From Poecilobothrus nobilitatus (lineage: Eukaryota > Arthropoda > Insecta > Diptera > Dolichopodidae), in assembly GCA_947095535.1 (NCBI GenBank), contig OX352773.1, positions 104,237,948-104,301,947 on the forward strand: 64,000 nucleotides of DNA, written 5' to 3'. Made by a program: the position numbers and the translations under genes. Below are positions 30,686 to 43,488 of this stretch, piece after piece; the stretch's first letter is position 1; every line of letters starts with the position of its first letter. Under the pieces are notes generated by a model that was not told the DNA's origin, did no database searches, and was given only the letters and a program-made list of their open reading frames with translations.

Positions 30686-32045
30686 CTAGTGGCCAGTTCT
30701 TTTAAGCTTTCTAATGGCATTTTCAATATGTAAGAGTTTCGAAGCGTCTATATTTATGGGTCCTTCTAAGCGGGTCTTATCTTTTAATGCATATTTTGTT
30801 ATTTCTTCACTTACAGTATGTATTTCTAGATCCCTATGTAAATTACAATTTCGTACCCACCCAAGAGCACTAACCATGTTACTTAAAGTTATATTATGTA
30901 AAATTTGAATGCTCTGAATATTTATTTGTTTGACACAATCCCATAACTGTATGCCGTACAACCAAATAGGCTTAATTATTTGGTTATATAACAAAATTGT
31001 ATACTGGATTGGCAATCTAGAATTTCGACCTAGAAGCGAATACATTTGTCTATATTTCCATTCTAATTCGACTTTTTTTTCTTGACAAGCTCTTTCCATC
31101 TCAGCTTGATATCTAATGTCATCCCTAGGAATTTTGCCTTGTTTTCTTGGGGTATATCTATTCCATTTAATTTTACGGCTGGAGGATTTTGTACCATTTT
31201 AGTTTTAAAATTTATTTGCACAGATTTAAGTACATTAAGCTTAATTTTCCATTTTTTGGCCCATAAAAAAAGCTTGTCGCTTGCTTTTTGTAATTTATCT
31301 GTAACCTCGTCAATGTTGGATATTTATGCCATTATTGCAGTATCGTCAGCAAATGTAGCCACAGTTATATTGTCTAATTTTAGTAAATCACATATTGTCT
31401 AATTTTAGTAAATCATTTTTCAAAATCACTATAATTTAGGACCCAAGATACTATCATGAGGCACACCAGATTTGATTTCTCCAAGTATGGAAAACTTTTC
31501 ATCCGTATCAGTCAAGTATGATCAGACTATATATACATATTGTTTAGATAGTATTTTTCTTAGTTTATAAATTAAGCCTCCATGCCAAACTTTATCGAAT
31601 GCTTCAGCTACATCTAGAAAGATTAGAACATTTTTCAATTATATCAGTAATTCTGAGCACTTGATCAATAGTTGAATGTTTTTCTGACCTATTTTCTATT
31701 AATGGTTTCATTCTTTTTAGTAATAATTTCTCAAAAAGCTTTGACACTATCGGTAAGAGAGAAATTGGTCTATAAGATTTTGATTCATTTGGAGGCTTTC
31801 CAGGCTGTAGTATGATAATTATTTCTGCTACATTCCAAACATTAGATACATAATTTAGTTTTAATATAGCATTCATTATGCATATTAGTATTCTTAGACC
31901 TTTTTTTGGAAGTTGTTTTAATACTTCCGCCGTTATTAAATCAAAACGTGGTGCTTTTTTCAATTTGAGACTTTTAATTTCATCAACCAAATCCATATGG
32001 GAGTAATGACATTCTATTTCTGTCTAACGTCATTGTCAATGTAGA
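30686..32045 (-). pseudogene. Jockey-type LINE reverse transcriptase, broken
   Basis: In minus-strand order the RT shows LKLKKAPRFDLITAEVLKQ, SYRPISLLPIVSKLFEKLL, KHSTIDQVLRITD with the preceding 'QFGFR' part deleted, a VAEAFDKVWHGGL-like block in a broken frame, GEIKSGVPHDSILGP, and a later FADDTAIMA active site. Downstream comes LNGIDIPQENKAKFLGMTLD, and the C-terminal RNSRLPIQYTILLYNQIIKP, LYGIQLWD, ending at TAG/TAA near 30,686. The right side joins the tandem array at 32,046, which carries the upstream part of the same element family. Several stops and frameshifts. Confidence 0.9.
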
Positions 32046-35000
32046 GATCTGAGTCTATTTCATTCGGCAGAAATATTTCTTCCAAATCAGGAATTATTTT
32101 ATTGTATTTAAGAGCACAATTTTCTGGAATCCTTTATATTGTATTTAAGAGGATAATATAAAACACCAATATTAAGATTTTTTTAGAGAACTTGATTCTT
32201 ATAACTGAGATTTGAGACTCATTAGTTTGTATATTACATATTTCATATTCATATACAATTTTATACTAAAATTACACTACCACCTCTTAGTAGATGGGTT
32301 GGATGCATTGTTTTATAGCATATGTATAGCGTAATATCCTTAGCTCTGACTGTCTTGTCTTATGAGTTTCTTATAGTAGACACACTTCTATATTTTGAGC
32401 ATTTAAAAATAATTCTAGTGCAGGCGTTTTATTAAGTATGCCATTTGCGTTCCACATAGCAATATTGAGTTTGTTTTTGACCATTGTTTATCATTTTCTT
32501 TTGTGTATATGTATAACTATTGCTACATAAATTTTCTGGCCTATTTATTCTTGTCGAGATTTCGTTTTCATTGAATTTAAAATATACTCATCATGTACAT
32601 TATAATGTAATTATCAGTTGATTTTTGTAATGTCGTGCTACTTTTACATTATTTTTTTTTAATGTTTTAGTTCAATTTTTAGCACTATCTTCCGCTACTT
32701 GACCAAACGATAGGCCCTTAGTAATCTTACGAGATTAAAAAATTCTGGGGTTTCTTGTTTTTAACTCACTTTCATTAATTTGCTTTGGATTCATTTTCAA
32801 ATTTTTTCTCTTTTTTCTCTTTAATTCCTTTGCAACTATGCACCCCTTATATTTTGCAGAATGAGCTTCAAGGCAGTTAGCACATTTTGGAGTCACATTT
32901 TTTTCTTTGTCACACTTTGATGATAATTGTTGTCAGTGCATTTTACTCATTGAGCTAAACGTTCGTGTGCGGCCATATCTTTAGCACTTTTTGCACTGAG
33001 GAATCTGATTGTTTTTGCAAAGAGCTTCAACTTTCACTTTTATGTGCTGAATAAATTCTATTTTATAAATTTTATTTATGTCTTTGGTATTTTCGAATGA
33101 ATTTTACGTTGGTGCGTCCACGTAATAAAATACCATTCACGACTAGAGATCTAAGTCTATTTCATTCGGCAGAAATATTTCTTCCAAATCTGGAATTATT
33201 TTATTGTATTTAAGAGCACAATTTTCTGGAATCCTTTATATTGTATTTAAGAGGATAATATAAAACACCAATATTAAGATTTTTTTTAAAGAACTTGATT
33301 CGTATAACTGAGATTTGAGACTCATTAGTTTGTATATTACATATTTCATATTTACACTACACCTCTTAGTAGATGGGTTGGATGCATTGTTTTATAGCAT
33401 ATGTATAGCGTAATATCCTTAGCTCTGACTGTCTTGTCTTATGAGTTTCTTATAGTAGACACACTTCTATATTTTGAGCATTTAAAAATAATTCTAGTGC
33501 AGGCGTTTTATTAAGTATGCCATTTGCGTTCCACATAGCAATATTGAGTTTGCTTTCGACCATTGTTTATCATTTTCTTTTGTGTATATGTATAACTATT
33601 GCTACATAAATTTTCTGGCCTATTTATTCTTGTCGAGATTTCGTTTTCATTGAATTTAAAATATACTCATCATGTACATTATAATGTAATTATCAGGTGA
33701 TTTTTGTAATGTCGTGCTACTTTTACATTATTTTTTTTTAATGTTTTAGTTCAATTTTTAGCACTATCTTCCGCTACTTGACCAAACGATAGGCCCTTAG
33801 TAATCTTACGAGATTAAAAAATTCTGGGGTTTCTTGTTTTTAACTCACTTTCATTAATTTGCTTTGGATTCATTTTCAAATTTTTTCTCTTTTTTCTCTT
33901 TAATTCCTTTGCAACTATGCACCCCTTATATTTTGCAGAATGAGCTTCAAGACAGTTAGCACATTTTGGAGTCACATTTTTTTCTTTGTCACACTTTGAT
34001 GATAATTGTTGTCAGTGCATTTTACTCATTGAGCTAAACGTTCGTGTGCGGCCATATCTTTAGCACTTTTTGCACTGAGGAATCTGATTGTTTTTGCAAA
34101 GAGCTTCAACTTTCACTTTTATGTGCTGAATAAATTCTATTTTATAAATTTTATTTATGTCTTTGGTATTTTCGAACGAATTTTACGTTGGTGCGTCCAC
34201 GTAATAAAATACCATTCACGACTAGAGATCTAAGTCTATTTCATTCGGCAGAAATATTTCTTCCAAATCTGGAATTATTTTATTGTATTTAAGAGCACAA
34301 TTTTCTGGAATCCTTTATATTGTATTTAAGAGGATAATATAAAACACCAATATTAAGATTTTTTTAAAGAACTTGATTCGTATAACTGAGATTTGAGACT
34401 CATTAGTTTGTATATTACATATTTCATATTCATATACAATTTTATACTAAAATTACACTACCACCTCTTAGTAGATGGGTTGGATGCATTGTTTTATAGC
34501 ATATGTATAGCGTAATATCCTTAGCTCTGACTGTCTCGTCATATGAGTTTCTTATAGTAGACACACTTCTATATTTTGAGCATTTAAAAATAATTCTAGT
34601 GCAGGCGTTTTATTAAGTATGCCATTTGCGTTCCACATAGCAATATTGAGTTTGTTTTCGACCATTGTTTATCATTTTCTTTTGTGTATATGTGTAACTA
34701 TTGCTACATAAATTTTTTGGCCTATTTATTCTTGTCGAGATTTCGTTTTCATTGAATTTAAAATATACTCATCATGTACATTATAATGTAATTATCAGTT
34801 GATTTTTGTAATGTCGTGCTACTTTTACATTATTTTTTTTTAATGTTTTAGTTCAATTTTTAGCACTATCTTCCGCTACTTGGCCAAACGATAAGCCCTT
34901 AGTAATCTTACGAGATTAAAAAATTCTGGGGTTTCTTGTTTTTAACTCACTTTCTTTAATTTGCTTTGGATTCATTTTCAAATTTTTTCTCTTTTTTTCT

Positions 35001-36425
35001 CTTTAATTCCTTTGCAACTATGCACCCCTTATAGTTTGCAGAATGAGCTTCAAGGCAGTTAGCACATTTTGGAGTCACATTTTTTTCTTTGTCACACTTT
35101 GATGATAATTGTTGTCAGTGCATTTTACTCATTGAGCTAAACGTTCGTGTGCGGCCATATCTTTAGAACTTTTCGCACTGAGGAATCTGATTGTTTTTTC
35201 AAAGAGCTTCAACTTTCACTTTTATGTGCTGAATAAATTCTATTTTATAAATTTTATTTATGTCTTTGGTATTTTCGAACGAATTTTACGTTGGTGCGTC
35301 CACGTAATAAAATACCATTCACGACTAGAGATCTAAGTCTATTTCATTCGGCAGAAATATTTCTTCCAAATCTGGAATTATTTTATTGTATTTAAGAGCA
35401 CAATTTTCTGGAATCCTTTATATTGTATTTAAGAGGATAATATAAAACACCAATATTAAGATTTTCTTAAAGAACTTGATTCGTATAACTGAGATTTGAG
35501 ACTCATTAGTTTGTATATTACATATTTCATATTCATATACAATTTTATACTAAAATTACACTACCACCTCTTAGTAGATGGGTTGGATGCATTGTTTTAT
35601 AGCATATGTATAGCGTAATATCCTTAGCTCTGACTGTCTCGTCATATGAGTTTCTTATAGTAGACACACTTCTATATTTTGAGCATTTAAAAATAATTCT
35701 AGTGCAGGCGTTTTATTAAGTATGCCATTTGCGTTCCACATAGCAATATTGAGTTTGCTTTCGACCATTGTTTATCATTTTCTTTTGTGTATATGTGTAA
35801 CTATTGCTACATAAATTTTTTGGCCTATTTATTCTTGTCGAGATTTCGTTTTCATTGAATTTAAAATATACTCATCATGTACATTATAATGTAATTATCA
35901 GTTGATTTTTGTAATGTCGTGCTACTTTTACATTATTTTTTTTTAATGTTTTAGTTCAATTTTTAGCACTATCTTCCGCTACTTGACCAAACGATAGGCC
36001 CTTAGTAATCTTACGAGATTAAAAAATTCTGGGGTTTCTTGTTTTTAACTCACTTTCATTAATTTGCTTTGTATTCATTTTCAAATTTTTTCTCTTTTTT
36101 CTCTTTAATTCCTTTGCAACTATGCACCCCTTATATTTTGCAGAATGAGCTTCAAGACAGTTAGCACATTTTGGAGTCACATTTTTTTCTTTGTCACACT
36201 TTGATGATAATTGTTGTCAGTGCATTTTACTCATTGAGCTAAACGTTCGTGTGCGGCCATATCTTTAGCACTTTTTGCACTGAGGAATCTGATTGTTTTT
36301 GCAAAGAGCTTCAACTTTCACTTTTATGTGCTGAATAAATTCTATTTTATAAATTTTATTTATGTCTTTGGTATTTTCGAACGAATTTTACGTTGGTGCG
36401 TCCACGTAATAAAATACCATTCACG
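32046..36425 (-). repeat. Four-copy tandem array of a 1.1-kb Jockey 5' segment
   Basis: The anchor GATCTRAGTCTATTTCATTC lies at 32,046, 33,148, 34,227 and 35,330, giving units of 1,102, 1,079, 1,103 and about 1,095 bp; the array ends at about 36,425. The second unit lacks about 24 bp near 33,350. Copies differ at only scattered bases. On the minus strand each unit holds the end of a Jockey ORF1, an ATG with MVKNKLNIAMWNANGILNK and NAQNIEVCLL of the endonuclease start, then, after a deletion, a CALKYNKIIPDLEEIFLPNE piece of the region just before the RT. Each is dead on its own. The leftmost unit leads straight into the RT at 30.7-32.0 kb. Confidence 0.9.
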
Positions 36426-37168
36426 TTAGCTTAGTATTTAATATTTCTCTTATTAATTTTATTTTTCATTTATCATACTCGTACAATATTCTATTATTTA
36501 TTCTAGTTTTATTTCTTGGTATTAATCCACTCTAATTCAGTAATCTAATAATTCAGTAATCTGATTAATTCAATGTTTATCAATCACTGTTTTTAAATTA
36601 GTTCTTATTCAGTTATTGGTTTTTTAATAGTTTATAACAACACTTTAATAAAATATATTTATATTTTAATAGTTTATAACATAATAAAATAGTTTATATT
36701 CCTTTTTAATTTTTTAATTATTTTGATTTATGAGTATAAAAAGATTGAGCGTCTTTCTTTAAGTGTCGCACCAGAGTGAAGAAACATTACAATATCATAA
36801 CTTGGCTGATCATAAGAAAAAAAACCGCAATTTATATATATATACTATAAACATATAACAATTATGGGGCTATTTATATGTTCATTAACCTTCTTATGTA
36901 CACAATTTATTCTTCTTGCTGCTATTATGTACAATTTCTAATTGTACAAAAAGCACCAAACAATTTTTTTAACGAAACCTCCTGTTATCTGTCACTGAAC
37001 AATAAATGACATTGTGATACCTGTCGGAAACCGCATTAGCATATTGTTTACAATTTATAAACAATATGAAATCAAGTTAAGTTCATGTGTAATCCATAAG
37101 TAAGAACGAAATAATTATTATCACTTTTAATTTGTTAGTTGTAATAAATTGCAACTCACAAATAAATA
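36426..37168. other. AT-rich stretch, no gene seen
   Basis: No protein domain is supported. A short GC-richer part at about 36,750 (GTCGCACCAGAGTGAAGAA) is not recognised. Confidence 0.5.
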
Positions 37169-37276
37169 ATGGACACTAATAATAAGGACAAAATAAGCAA
37201 TACACAGATGGATGGTGGTCGGAGAATTCAAGTTCCAAGAATAAAAATGATCGCCGATGGAGGAAAAATAATGAAG
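37169..37276 (+). CDS. Candidate isolated coding exon
   Basis: An ATG in good context (AATAATGG) opens 36 codons, MDTNNKDKISNTQMDGGRRI through to KIMK, ending at AAG|GTAAAG, a strong splice-donor match. Composition is less A/T-rich than the flanks. It is upstream of and co-oriented with the neprilysin-like gene, and could be an early exon of it, but it ends in phase 0 whereas the first recognised neprilysin exon needs phase 2, so another exon would have to lie between. It may equally belong to another gene or be chance. Confidence 0.25.
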
Positions 37277-37559
37277 GTAAAGTTTGTAATTATGTATTAC
37301 TAATGCCGTTTTTTCTGATTTCTATTTGAGGTGCTGCATGTTGGCATTAACATACCGACCCCCTTGATAGGATATAGCTTTCAAAACATAGGAATTATTA
37401 CATGAACATAATAGGAAAAATATAGTAAACATTAAGATGATTGTAACGTAGTAGTGTAGGATATTATTTATATGTGAACTTATGGTGATGTATAGTGTAA
37501 TTATGAACGGAAATTGCTGTAGGGCTTAATGTAGGCTATTTTCATTCGAGTAGGAAATA

Positions 37560-38697
37560 ATTGTCGACCTTAATTTATCTACTCACTTGTTTCGGTTACG
37601 TATCGATTGGGAGTTTGCAAATTTTGACAGCGTAGTGATCCCTCTTTTCGTCTTAATTTTTAATATTCGAACTTTGTTATCCGGACCCAAGATTATTTTG
37701 CTCAAGAGACCCATTAACCAATGCGTGGGCGGATAATTTTCATCAAGTAGGACTACCTCTCCCACTTTCAGATTGTGACATTCTTGTTTCTATTTATTCC
37801 TCCGCTGCAAATTGTGTAGATATTCGACGGAAAATCTTTTCCAAAAAGATTGAATTGTTTGAGAAACTTTCTGCCAATATGACAACCGATTTGTTCGAAC
37901 ATTGTTCAGCAGTGATTCGATCGGACTTCTAATTGGTGCCTACACAAAAATAAAAAGTGTGATGGTATTAAATTTCTCGAAAGAACAGGTATAGCCGATT
38001 TAGGTGCATTTTTAAGGATTTTACCGAACCTACCCAGAGTCCTCTGAAGTTCGGAGATATGGGAAGAATGAACTTGCAAATTATTTTCACAAGTACAGTA
38101 CCTTGCGACTGATTCAAGGGTTTTCGTTTGTTGGAGAAATTTAGAGAAATCCCTTAGCTCGCTTTTAATTCAAATGCCAAAAAACACTCAGAAGTAAGGT
38201 CAGAAAAAATTTCAAAGTGGTAACAATTATAAAACACACAAAGACAGCGACATACACCTTGTACTCGGTGGATTTTCTTTATCTTCTGTCTTTGATTGAA
38301 AAGGGTCCACAAAAATCAACAACTGTCGTCTAGGAAGGTTTGGTTGGCATTACTAGTCGTTCGGGCAATATGCCCATTAATTGCGAGGCGATTTGTGGCC
38401 GACTCCGGAAACAAATCACACATGATCGGACGTATTTTTTAACTTGGTTTTTCTCGTAATTAGCCGGACTTTTTGTATTACCAAAGATAGTAAGAGTCGT
38501 GAACTAAAGTGATGGTTTGCTGGTAAAAGGATCGGATGTTTTCGATCAAACTTGGTCTGATGTAATCTACCCCCTACTCTTAGAATATTATGATCTTCTA
38601 AGAAGGGATTTAATGAGAGTATGGGAGTTCGTGCTGAGAGCGGTTTACCCCTTGATAAGCACAAAATTTCTTTTTTGAATTGTTCCCTTTGTATCAC
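37560..38697 (-). pseudogene. BEL/Pao integrase region (relic B)
   Basis: From right to left: NPFLEDHNILRVGGRLHQ and HPILLPANHHF (RNase H/zinc-domain junction), then in broken frames 'VDFCGPFSIKDRR' and 'YKVYVAVFVCF' of the integrase core, and finally 37765-37583 with VGEVVLLDENYPPTHW, LGPDNKVRILKIKTKRG, the small C-terminal domain of BEL/Pao pol. The middle of the core is decayed. Same orientation as the RT and gag pieces to its right, so a single element. Confidence 0.85.
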
Positions 38698-38929
38698 TCT
38701 TGTGAATTTGTTTAATGCTCATACGTGGTTAAGAAATGCGGTATAAGAGTACTGGAGCTCGTTCGAAAAATGTTTGTTTTTCCCAAACAGTACGCGATTA
38801 TGCGAAAGACTTTTGTATATAACTTGTACAATACGATCAAGTCTAAGACAAATGCGAAATCAGAACCAGGTGTATCTTCTACACATTCAGAATCGATTGC
38901 CTTGGTGAGATGATTGTCTTATATTTGTT

Positions 38930-39809
38930 TTGTCTCTAAGACCACGTGATCCAGGGATACCGTGACAGTGGCGGTTATGTCGGGTAAAGGATGCTGATGC
39001 AGAATATGCGACCCGTTAAACCAAATTTCATTTGTTACGAATTAAAAAGGAGTCAAACCTCTCGAAATGATATCGGCCGGGTTGCTTTCGGTTTCGATGT
39101 GCCTCCACCGTAATTTGGCTGTAAGGTCTATATTTGCGACAAAGGTTTTTAATTTGAAGGTTTCCGTGTCAATCCAGATTAGTACGTGATCCAGGCAGTC
39201 CACAAGACGATTAAATCCAACACTTTATCGAAAGATCGTGCTACCTTTTCTATTAATCTAGCTAATAAAGGTCCTGTACTGAGTTCAAGAATGGGTATAT
39301 AAAGATTTTTAGTGGGAGCAACCCTGGTTTTACTGCACACTAGCTTGACGAGGCGTTCCCTTGCGTATTTGCACTTCGAATGTATATGCACGCCCCATAT
39401 TCTCTCTCTGAAACAAGCGCGAACCCATGTAACTCCATTATCGTTGGAGCCTCACATATGAGACTCTCTCTATTTCAACTAACTTTAACTGTCGCAGTGC
39501 CACGTTTGCGTCCCAATCACTCTTTGTTTTCCTTAATTCCAGGATTAAAATTTTTGTGAACACTGTGACTAGGGTCATGAGTCCCAGAGGATCAAATAAT
39601 TGGGCGAATTGAGATAAAATAATCTTTTTATCATTTAGGGAAAGGTTGGAGGAAAATTTTATAGACGCATCGAATACAACGCGCAATTTCGTTGTGGTGC
39701 TGGTTGGTTTGAGAACTGCATGATGGGAAAGGTGAAAGGCCATTACATCAGTTTTATCATTGTCCTCATCGATTTCTTCCATGTGATCTAACTCTATATA
39801 TTCATTCAT
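38930..39809 (-). pseudogene. BEL/Pao reverse transcriptase/RNase H with internal deletion (relic B)
   Basis: The frame 39809-39438 shows AFHLSHHAVLKPTSTTTKLR and VVFDASIKFSSNLSLND, the RT N-terminal blocks, but jumps at once to ILSQFAQLFDPLGLMTLV, which normally lies a few hundred residues later. The palm with its YVDD-type site is therefore missing. RNase H follows at 39391-39179 with SKTRVAPTKNLYIPILELST and ARLIEKVARSF, then a decayed stretch to about 38,930. Confidence 0.85.
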
Positions 39810-40018
39810 AACTTTAGCATATTAAGTCTTGAGCTCTGGATTCATTTCGAGCTTGCGTTCGAGACTTATGAACCTCTTAAAGGTGTGTTGTCAACATGTT
39901 TTACGCTATCCCTTAATGGCAAAGACACAACATTCTCGCAAAGCTTCCTTTATGCGTGAGGACTAATTTAGGTGAGACGGATTCGAGTTCAAACAATCTG
40001 GCTAGAGAATGTTGAAAC

Positions 40019-40546
40019 TCAACAGAATATTTTGAACTTTGTTGGGGATTTTCTATGAATGAACACATGTGTTATTCCGCCGAGTAAGCGCCTCCTCCAA
40101 AGTCCTAGTTCGTGTGTATATGTAGCGTTTATACTGGGCACAAAGGCGTAATGCAGTTGCGTATGATCTTGCGCGTTACAAATACAACATTTACTAGAAG
40201 AACTATCCCTTGATTTATGGTTGGCTACATTTAAGCAGTTCACGCAATGTTGAATATCGTTGACTCTCCTTAAACCGCTCCTAAATTCAAAAGGACATAG
40301 TATCTGTACAAGGCATGGTAGGGTTTTTTGCAGATTGGACGGGTTTCTTTTTGTTTCGAATCGTTCCATGACCACTGACAAGTTTCGTTCGGCCTTAGCA
40401 TTAAAGAATAAACTGCCTTTCTTAGCGTTGAAATTTTCCATGGATTTGTGTGGTCTTGTTTGATTCACGTGAAATGGTTTCATTTCTTTAGAAAATCTAA
40501 TAATAGGTTCCACGTTGTTCTCGTAGGCGAAAGTTCGCCTTCCCAT
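40019..40546 (-). pseudogene. BEL/Pao gag zinc finger region (relic B)
   Basis: The frame contains HCVNCLNVANHKSRDSSSSK followed by CCICNAQDHTQLHY, the paired BEL gag knuckles, in which one Cys of the first knuckle is altered. Before it is a long basic segment. Beyond it lies LGLWRRRLLGGITH, perhaps a degraded start of the protease. It is separated from the N-terminal gag part by decayed sequence (40,547-40,876). Confidence 0.75.
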
Positions 40547-40876
40547 TCCTTGTTGATTGAGGGTTCAATATATTTCACGACGAGATTAATGAGCAGTTGT
40601 TCGCTCAACTCATTTAACTTGTGTAGACGAGGTCAGATTAGTCGTACACGTATTTACTAAGTTCCTCATTTCTGCCGTGTTATCTTTCAAACCATCAATA
40701 TAGTGCTCAACTATTTTTCGTTTATTATCAAAATACTCTTATAAATTATTCCATGCTCTAGAATACCCCTTCCTGAGACAGAATTACCGTTCCTATCATA
40801 CCTTTCATATCAGTATCTAACGAGATCAATAAGTAGGTAAATTTAACAACTTCACTTAAATCCGGCGCGTCATGAA

Positions 40877-41352
40877 CTAGTGCCACAAAGTGTTCTTAAA
40901 CCCATTCTCCTGAATTCCCAGAAACGTGGGAATTTCTAAAATCGGAAGCTTTGGTCGATATTGAGTGTTGTAAGAACTTAACGTATTTTGAGTCTCAGGT
41001 TGAGTCTCAAGATGTTTACTCAAGATGGATTTGTATTCAGTCACTTTATTCAAAAAAGAATCAACTTCGTCAGACGACTTAAGGAATTGCGCCTCTGTCA
41101 CATCCTCTTCTGTCAGTCTTCCTATCAGGTCATCATAATAAACATGTAAATAGTTTAGCGAATCTAAACGCATTTCCAATTGATCGACTGGAACATCTGC
41201 CAACTGTCCGGTTTTTTTCCAATACGGTGAAAATTGTAAGTTGCTACAAGAGATTCTGTATCAAAAGCAACAAGAACTTTTAATGACTGATTTCTGTTCA
41301 GAAAATATGTATAGGTCAACATCAAATTTGTATTCGAACCTTGATCTTCCAT
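40877..41352 (-). pseudogene. BEL/Pao gag N-terminus (relic B)
   Basis: Starts at ATG 41352 (MEDQGSNTNLMLTYTYFLNR), changes frame near 41,180, and continues with DQLEMRLDSLNYLHVYYDDL, a helical gag part, and PKLPILEIPTFLGIQENGFK, which matches the 'IPxFxGDxxEW' start of the DUF1759 part of BEL gag. Stops at 40877. It is the true 5' coding end of relic B. Confidence 0.8.
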
Positions 41353-41929
41353 TACTACGTTTTAACAAAAGCTTTTTAATATTAATTATATTATATTGCT
41401 GAGGTACACAATTTTGTGAAATTACTGAGGTACACAAGAATTGTGAAAGATTGTATTTAAGCTAAGTTAAAAAAAAGTTTTTGAAAAAAGAAGAAATAAA
41501 AATATAACGTGTCTACGTACATATGTACATTAAAATAGATTTACTTTAAATTAGAATATATAGATTTAGTGTTTTTTGAATTTTACATAATGTGATGTTA
41601 ATAATTATTAATTTTTATATTTATTTGTATGTAATATGTGCATATAATTATTAGTAAAGAACAGAATTTTAGCATATTCTTTTTAAAAATTTTAATTTTT
41701 AATTTAGTTTAAAATATGTTTATTTTGAAAATACAAGCATTGCTTGTGAAAATTGCAATTAAATAAAATAAAAAATTATAAACGAAAATAATAGAGTTGC
41801 CTTGGTTAAGTAACTCAAAAATTTGTAATAAAAAAATGTTTTAATTTAAATATATATATTTTTGTGTTCGTCATCGTTGTTTTAAAAAAAATTTTTTTAA
41901 TATAAAATTAAAAAGTTTTTAAATATATA
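41353..41929. other. AT-rich stretch, possible 5' LTR of relic B
   Basis: Lies where the 5' LTR of the minus-strand BEL/Pao should be. A duplicated phrase CTGAGGTACACA occurs at about 41,399 and 41,425. A 3' counterpart was not found at 36.4-37.5 kb, so the LTR call is not made. Confidence 0.4.
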
Positions 41930-43205
41930 ATGTTATTACTTTATTGGTCCTTAAAAATACTTCTTCCACTATTTCAAAACTTCTACGTAACCTTTTCTAC
42001 CTTTCCTTTACTTCTGTTATATATCCTACCCAATGGAAGGGTTTGCGCATGTTTTTTTATTCGCAAGAAAGGTGACAAAAGTGATCCATCAAACTACCGG
42101 TCTATTGCTATTACTTCGGTCCTTTCCAAAAGAATAGAAAAAATTATAAACCAGAAACTTGTGAAATACCTGGATAGCAAAGGTGTGCTTTTTGATCGAC
42201 AATACGGGTTCAGAGTCCGTCGGTCTACCGATGATCTCATGACATACCTTTGCGAGATGTTTAAAATCAGCTGTACCACTCTGGTGAGTCGGATGTTGTG
42301 GCTCTCAATATTTCTAAAGTTTTAGACTGAGTTTGGCATGATGTTTTAATAGCAAAATGCAAAGCATTAGGTCTAGGTAGGGTTTTTCTAAAATGAATAT
42401 GAGATTTCCTTCGAATCGTACGATTGGTGTTCTAGTCGACGGATATATTCATCTGACAAATACAAAATAATTTCAAGGATCAGTTTTATCTCCTACACTC
42501 TTCTTAATATTTATCCGAATAACAGTTTCTTAAATGACAGCACCCTTGTTGATTTCTATGAATTTCATAGCCGCTGTAACGTTAATCATCAAATTAACAC
42601 AAAAGTTAAAAAATTCACTATCAGTGAGCAATGATTTAGCAAAAATCCAAAAATGGGGCGAATTCAACAGATTTAATTTCAACACCAAAAACACTGTTTG
42701 ATATTACGAACATGCTGTTTGATATTACGAAACATCGCAACCTCGATACCGAATACGGTATTTAAAGGTGAAGCTCTGCCACACTCAACGGACTTGTGTG
42801 GCGGACGGAGCATTTTGGGCATCAAAAATTGATTTGGTCTATTCATATTTTTGGTATAGTCAAAGATTCAGCTAAGTGCTTGTTTTTGTATTGTTAAATA
42901 GCTTACTGCTGATCTTTTCAATATCTACAAAACGTACCAAAACGTACCAAATTAGTCCAAAAATGGAGTATAATGCAAATATTTGGGCAGGAGCCCCGCA
43001 AACGAAACTGGGATATCTCGATAAAGTGCAAAATAGATCTCATTAGAGCGTCTCATTGCCGTACAATTTGGTCATTGACCTCATTTTATAGATACCCCGT
43101 AGGACTAGGCACCTGTTCGAAAGAAATTAAACAATTAACGCTTCCACTCAAAGTTTTCCAACGCGAAACAAGGAGTACAACAGATGCTCATCCCTATATA
43201 GTAGG
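41930..43205 (+). pseudogene. LINE reverse transcriptase and 3' end fragment
   Basis: The plus-strand frame from 41930 has FFIRKKGDKSDPSNYRSIAI, VLSKRIEKIINQKLVKYL and FDRQYGFRVRRSTDDLMTYL, RT blocks 0-2. In broken frames follow 'VALNISK', a QGSVLSPTLFLIF turn, a tail with NANIWAGAPQTKLGYLDKVQ and TRSTTDAHPYIV. The YADD region has been lost. Family resemblance is to I/Jockey-superfamily LINEs that insert many 5'-truncated copies. The upstream ORF is missing, so the element is 5'-truncated. Confidence 0.85.
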
Positions 43206-43488
43206 TAACATTAACGTTTTTCTTCGAAGTTCCATAATTATGATTTATAAATTTATTAGAGCGATTGTTATTAGAATTATTATTATAATTATTGTTTAAA
43301 TTAGTGTTTCTAAAGGTAGTATTAGAAGGAGTCTTGTTATAATTATTAATGTTTTTATTCCTATTATTGCGCGAAACATTTTGATTTATATTAATATTAT
43401 AATTATGAATGTTGGAGGAAATACCAGTTTGCAAAAGCTCATAGTAAGTTTCTTCTAAATTATCAATATTTTTAAGTCTTAAATACAC
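43206..43488 (-). pseudogene. Errantivirus gag C-terminal scrap
   Basis: The minus frame reads MYLRLKNIDNLEETYYELLQ, followed by a long Asn-rich run with repeated NRN, NNYN and NTNLN words. Errantivirus gag proteins end with just such an Asn-rich region after an 'ET/YxxLxxTG' helix. This makes it more than simple low complexity, but the call stays moderate. It abuts the LINE 3' end. Confidence 0.45.

Noticed and set aside
30364..30726. Ser/Leu-rich minus-strand ORF of 120 codons
   Set aside because: Antisense of the copia gag start and the LINE end; no domain of its own.
28890..36425. CRISPR-like or phage-type repeat arrays
   Set aside because: Repeat units are 150 bp or 1.1 kb, without spacer structure, in an insect TE context.
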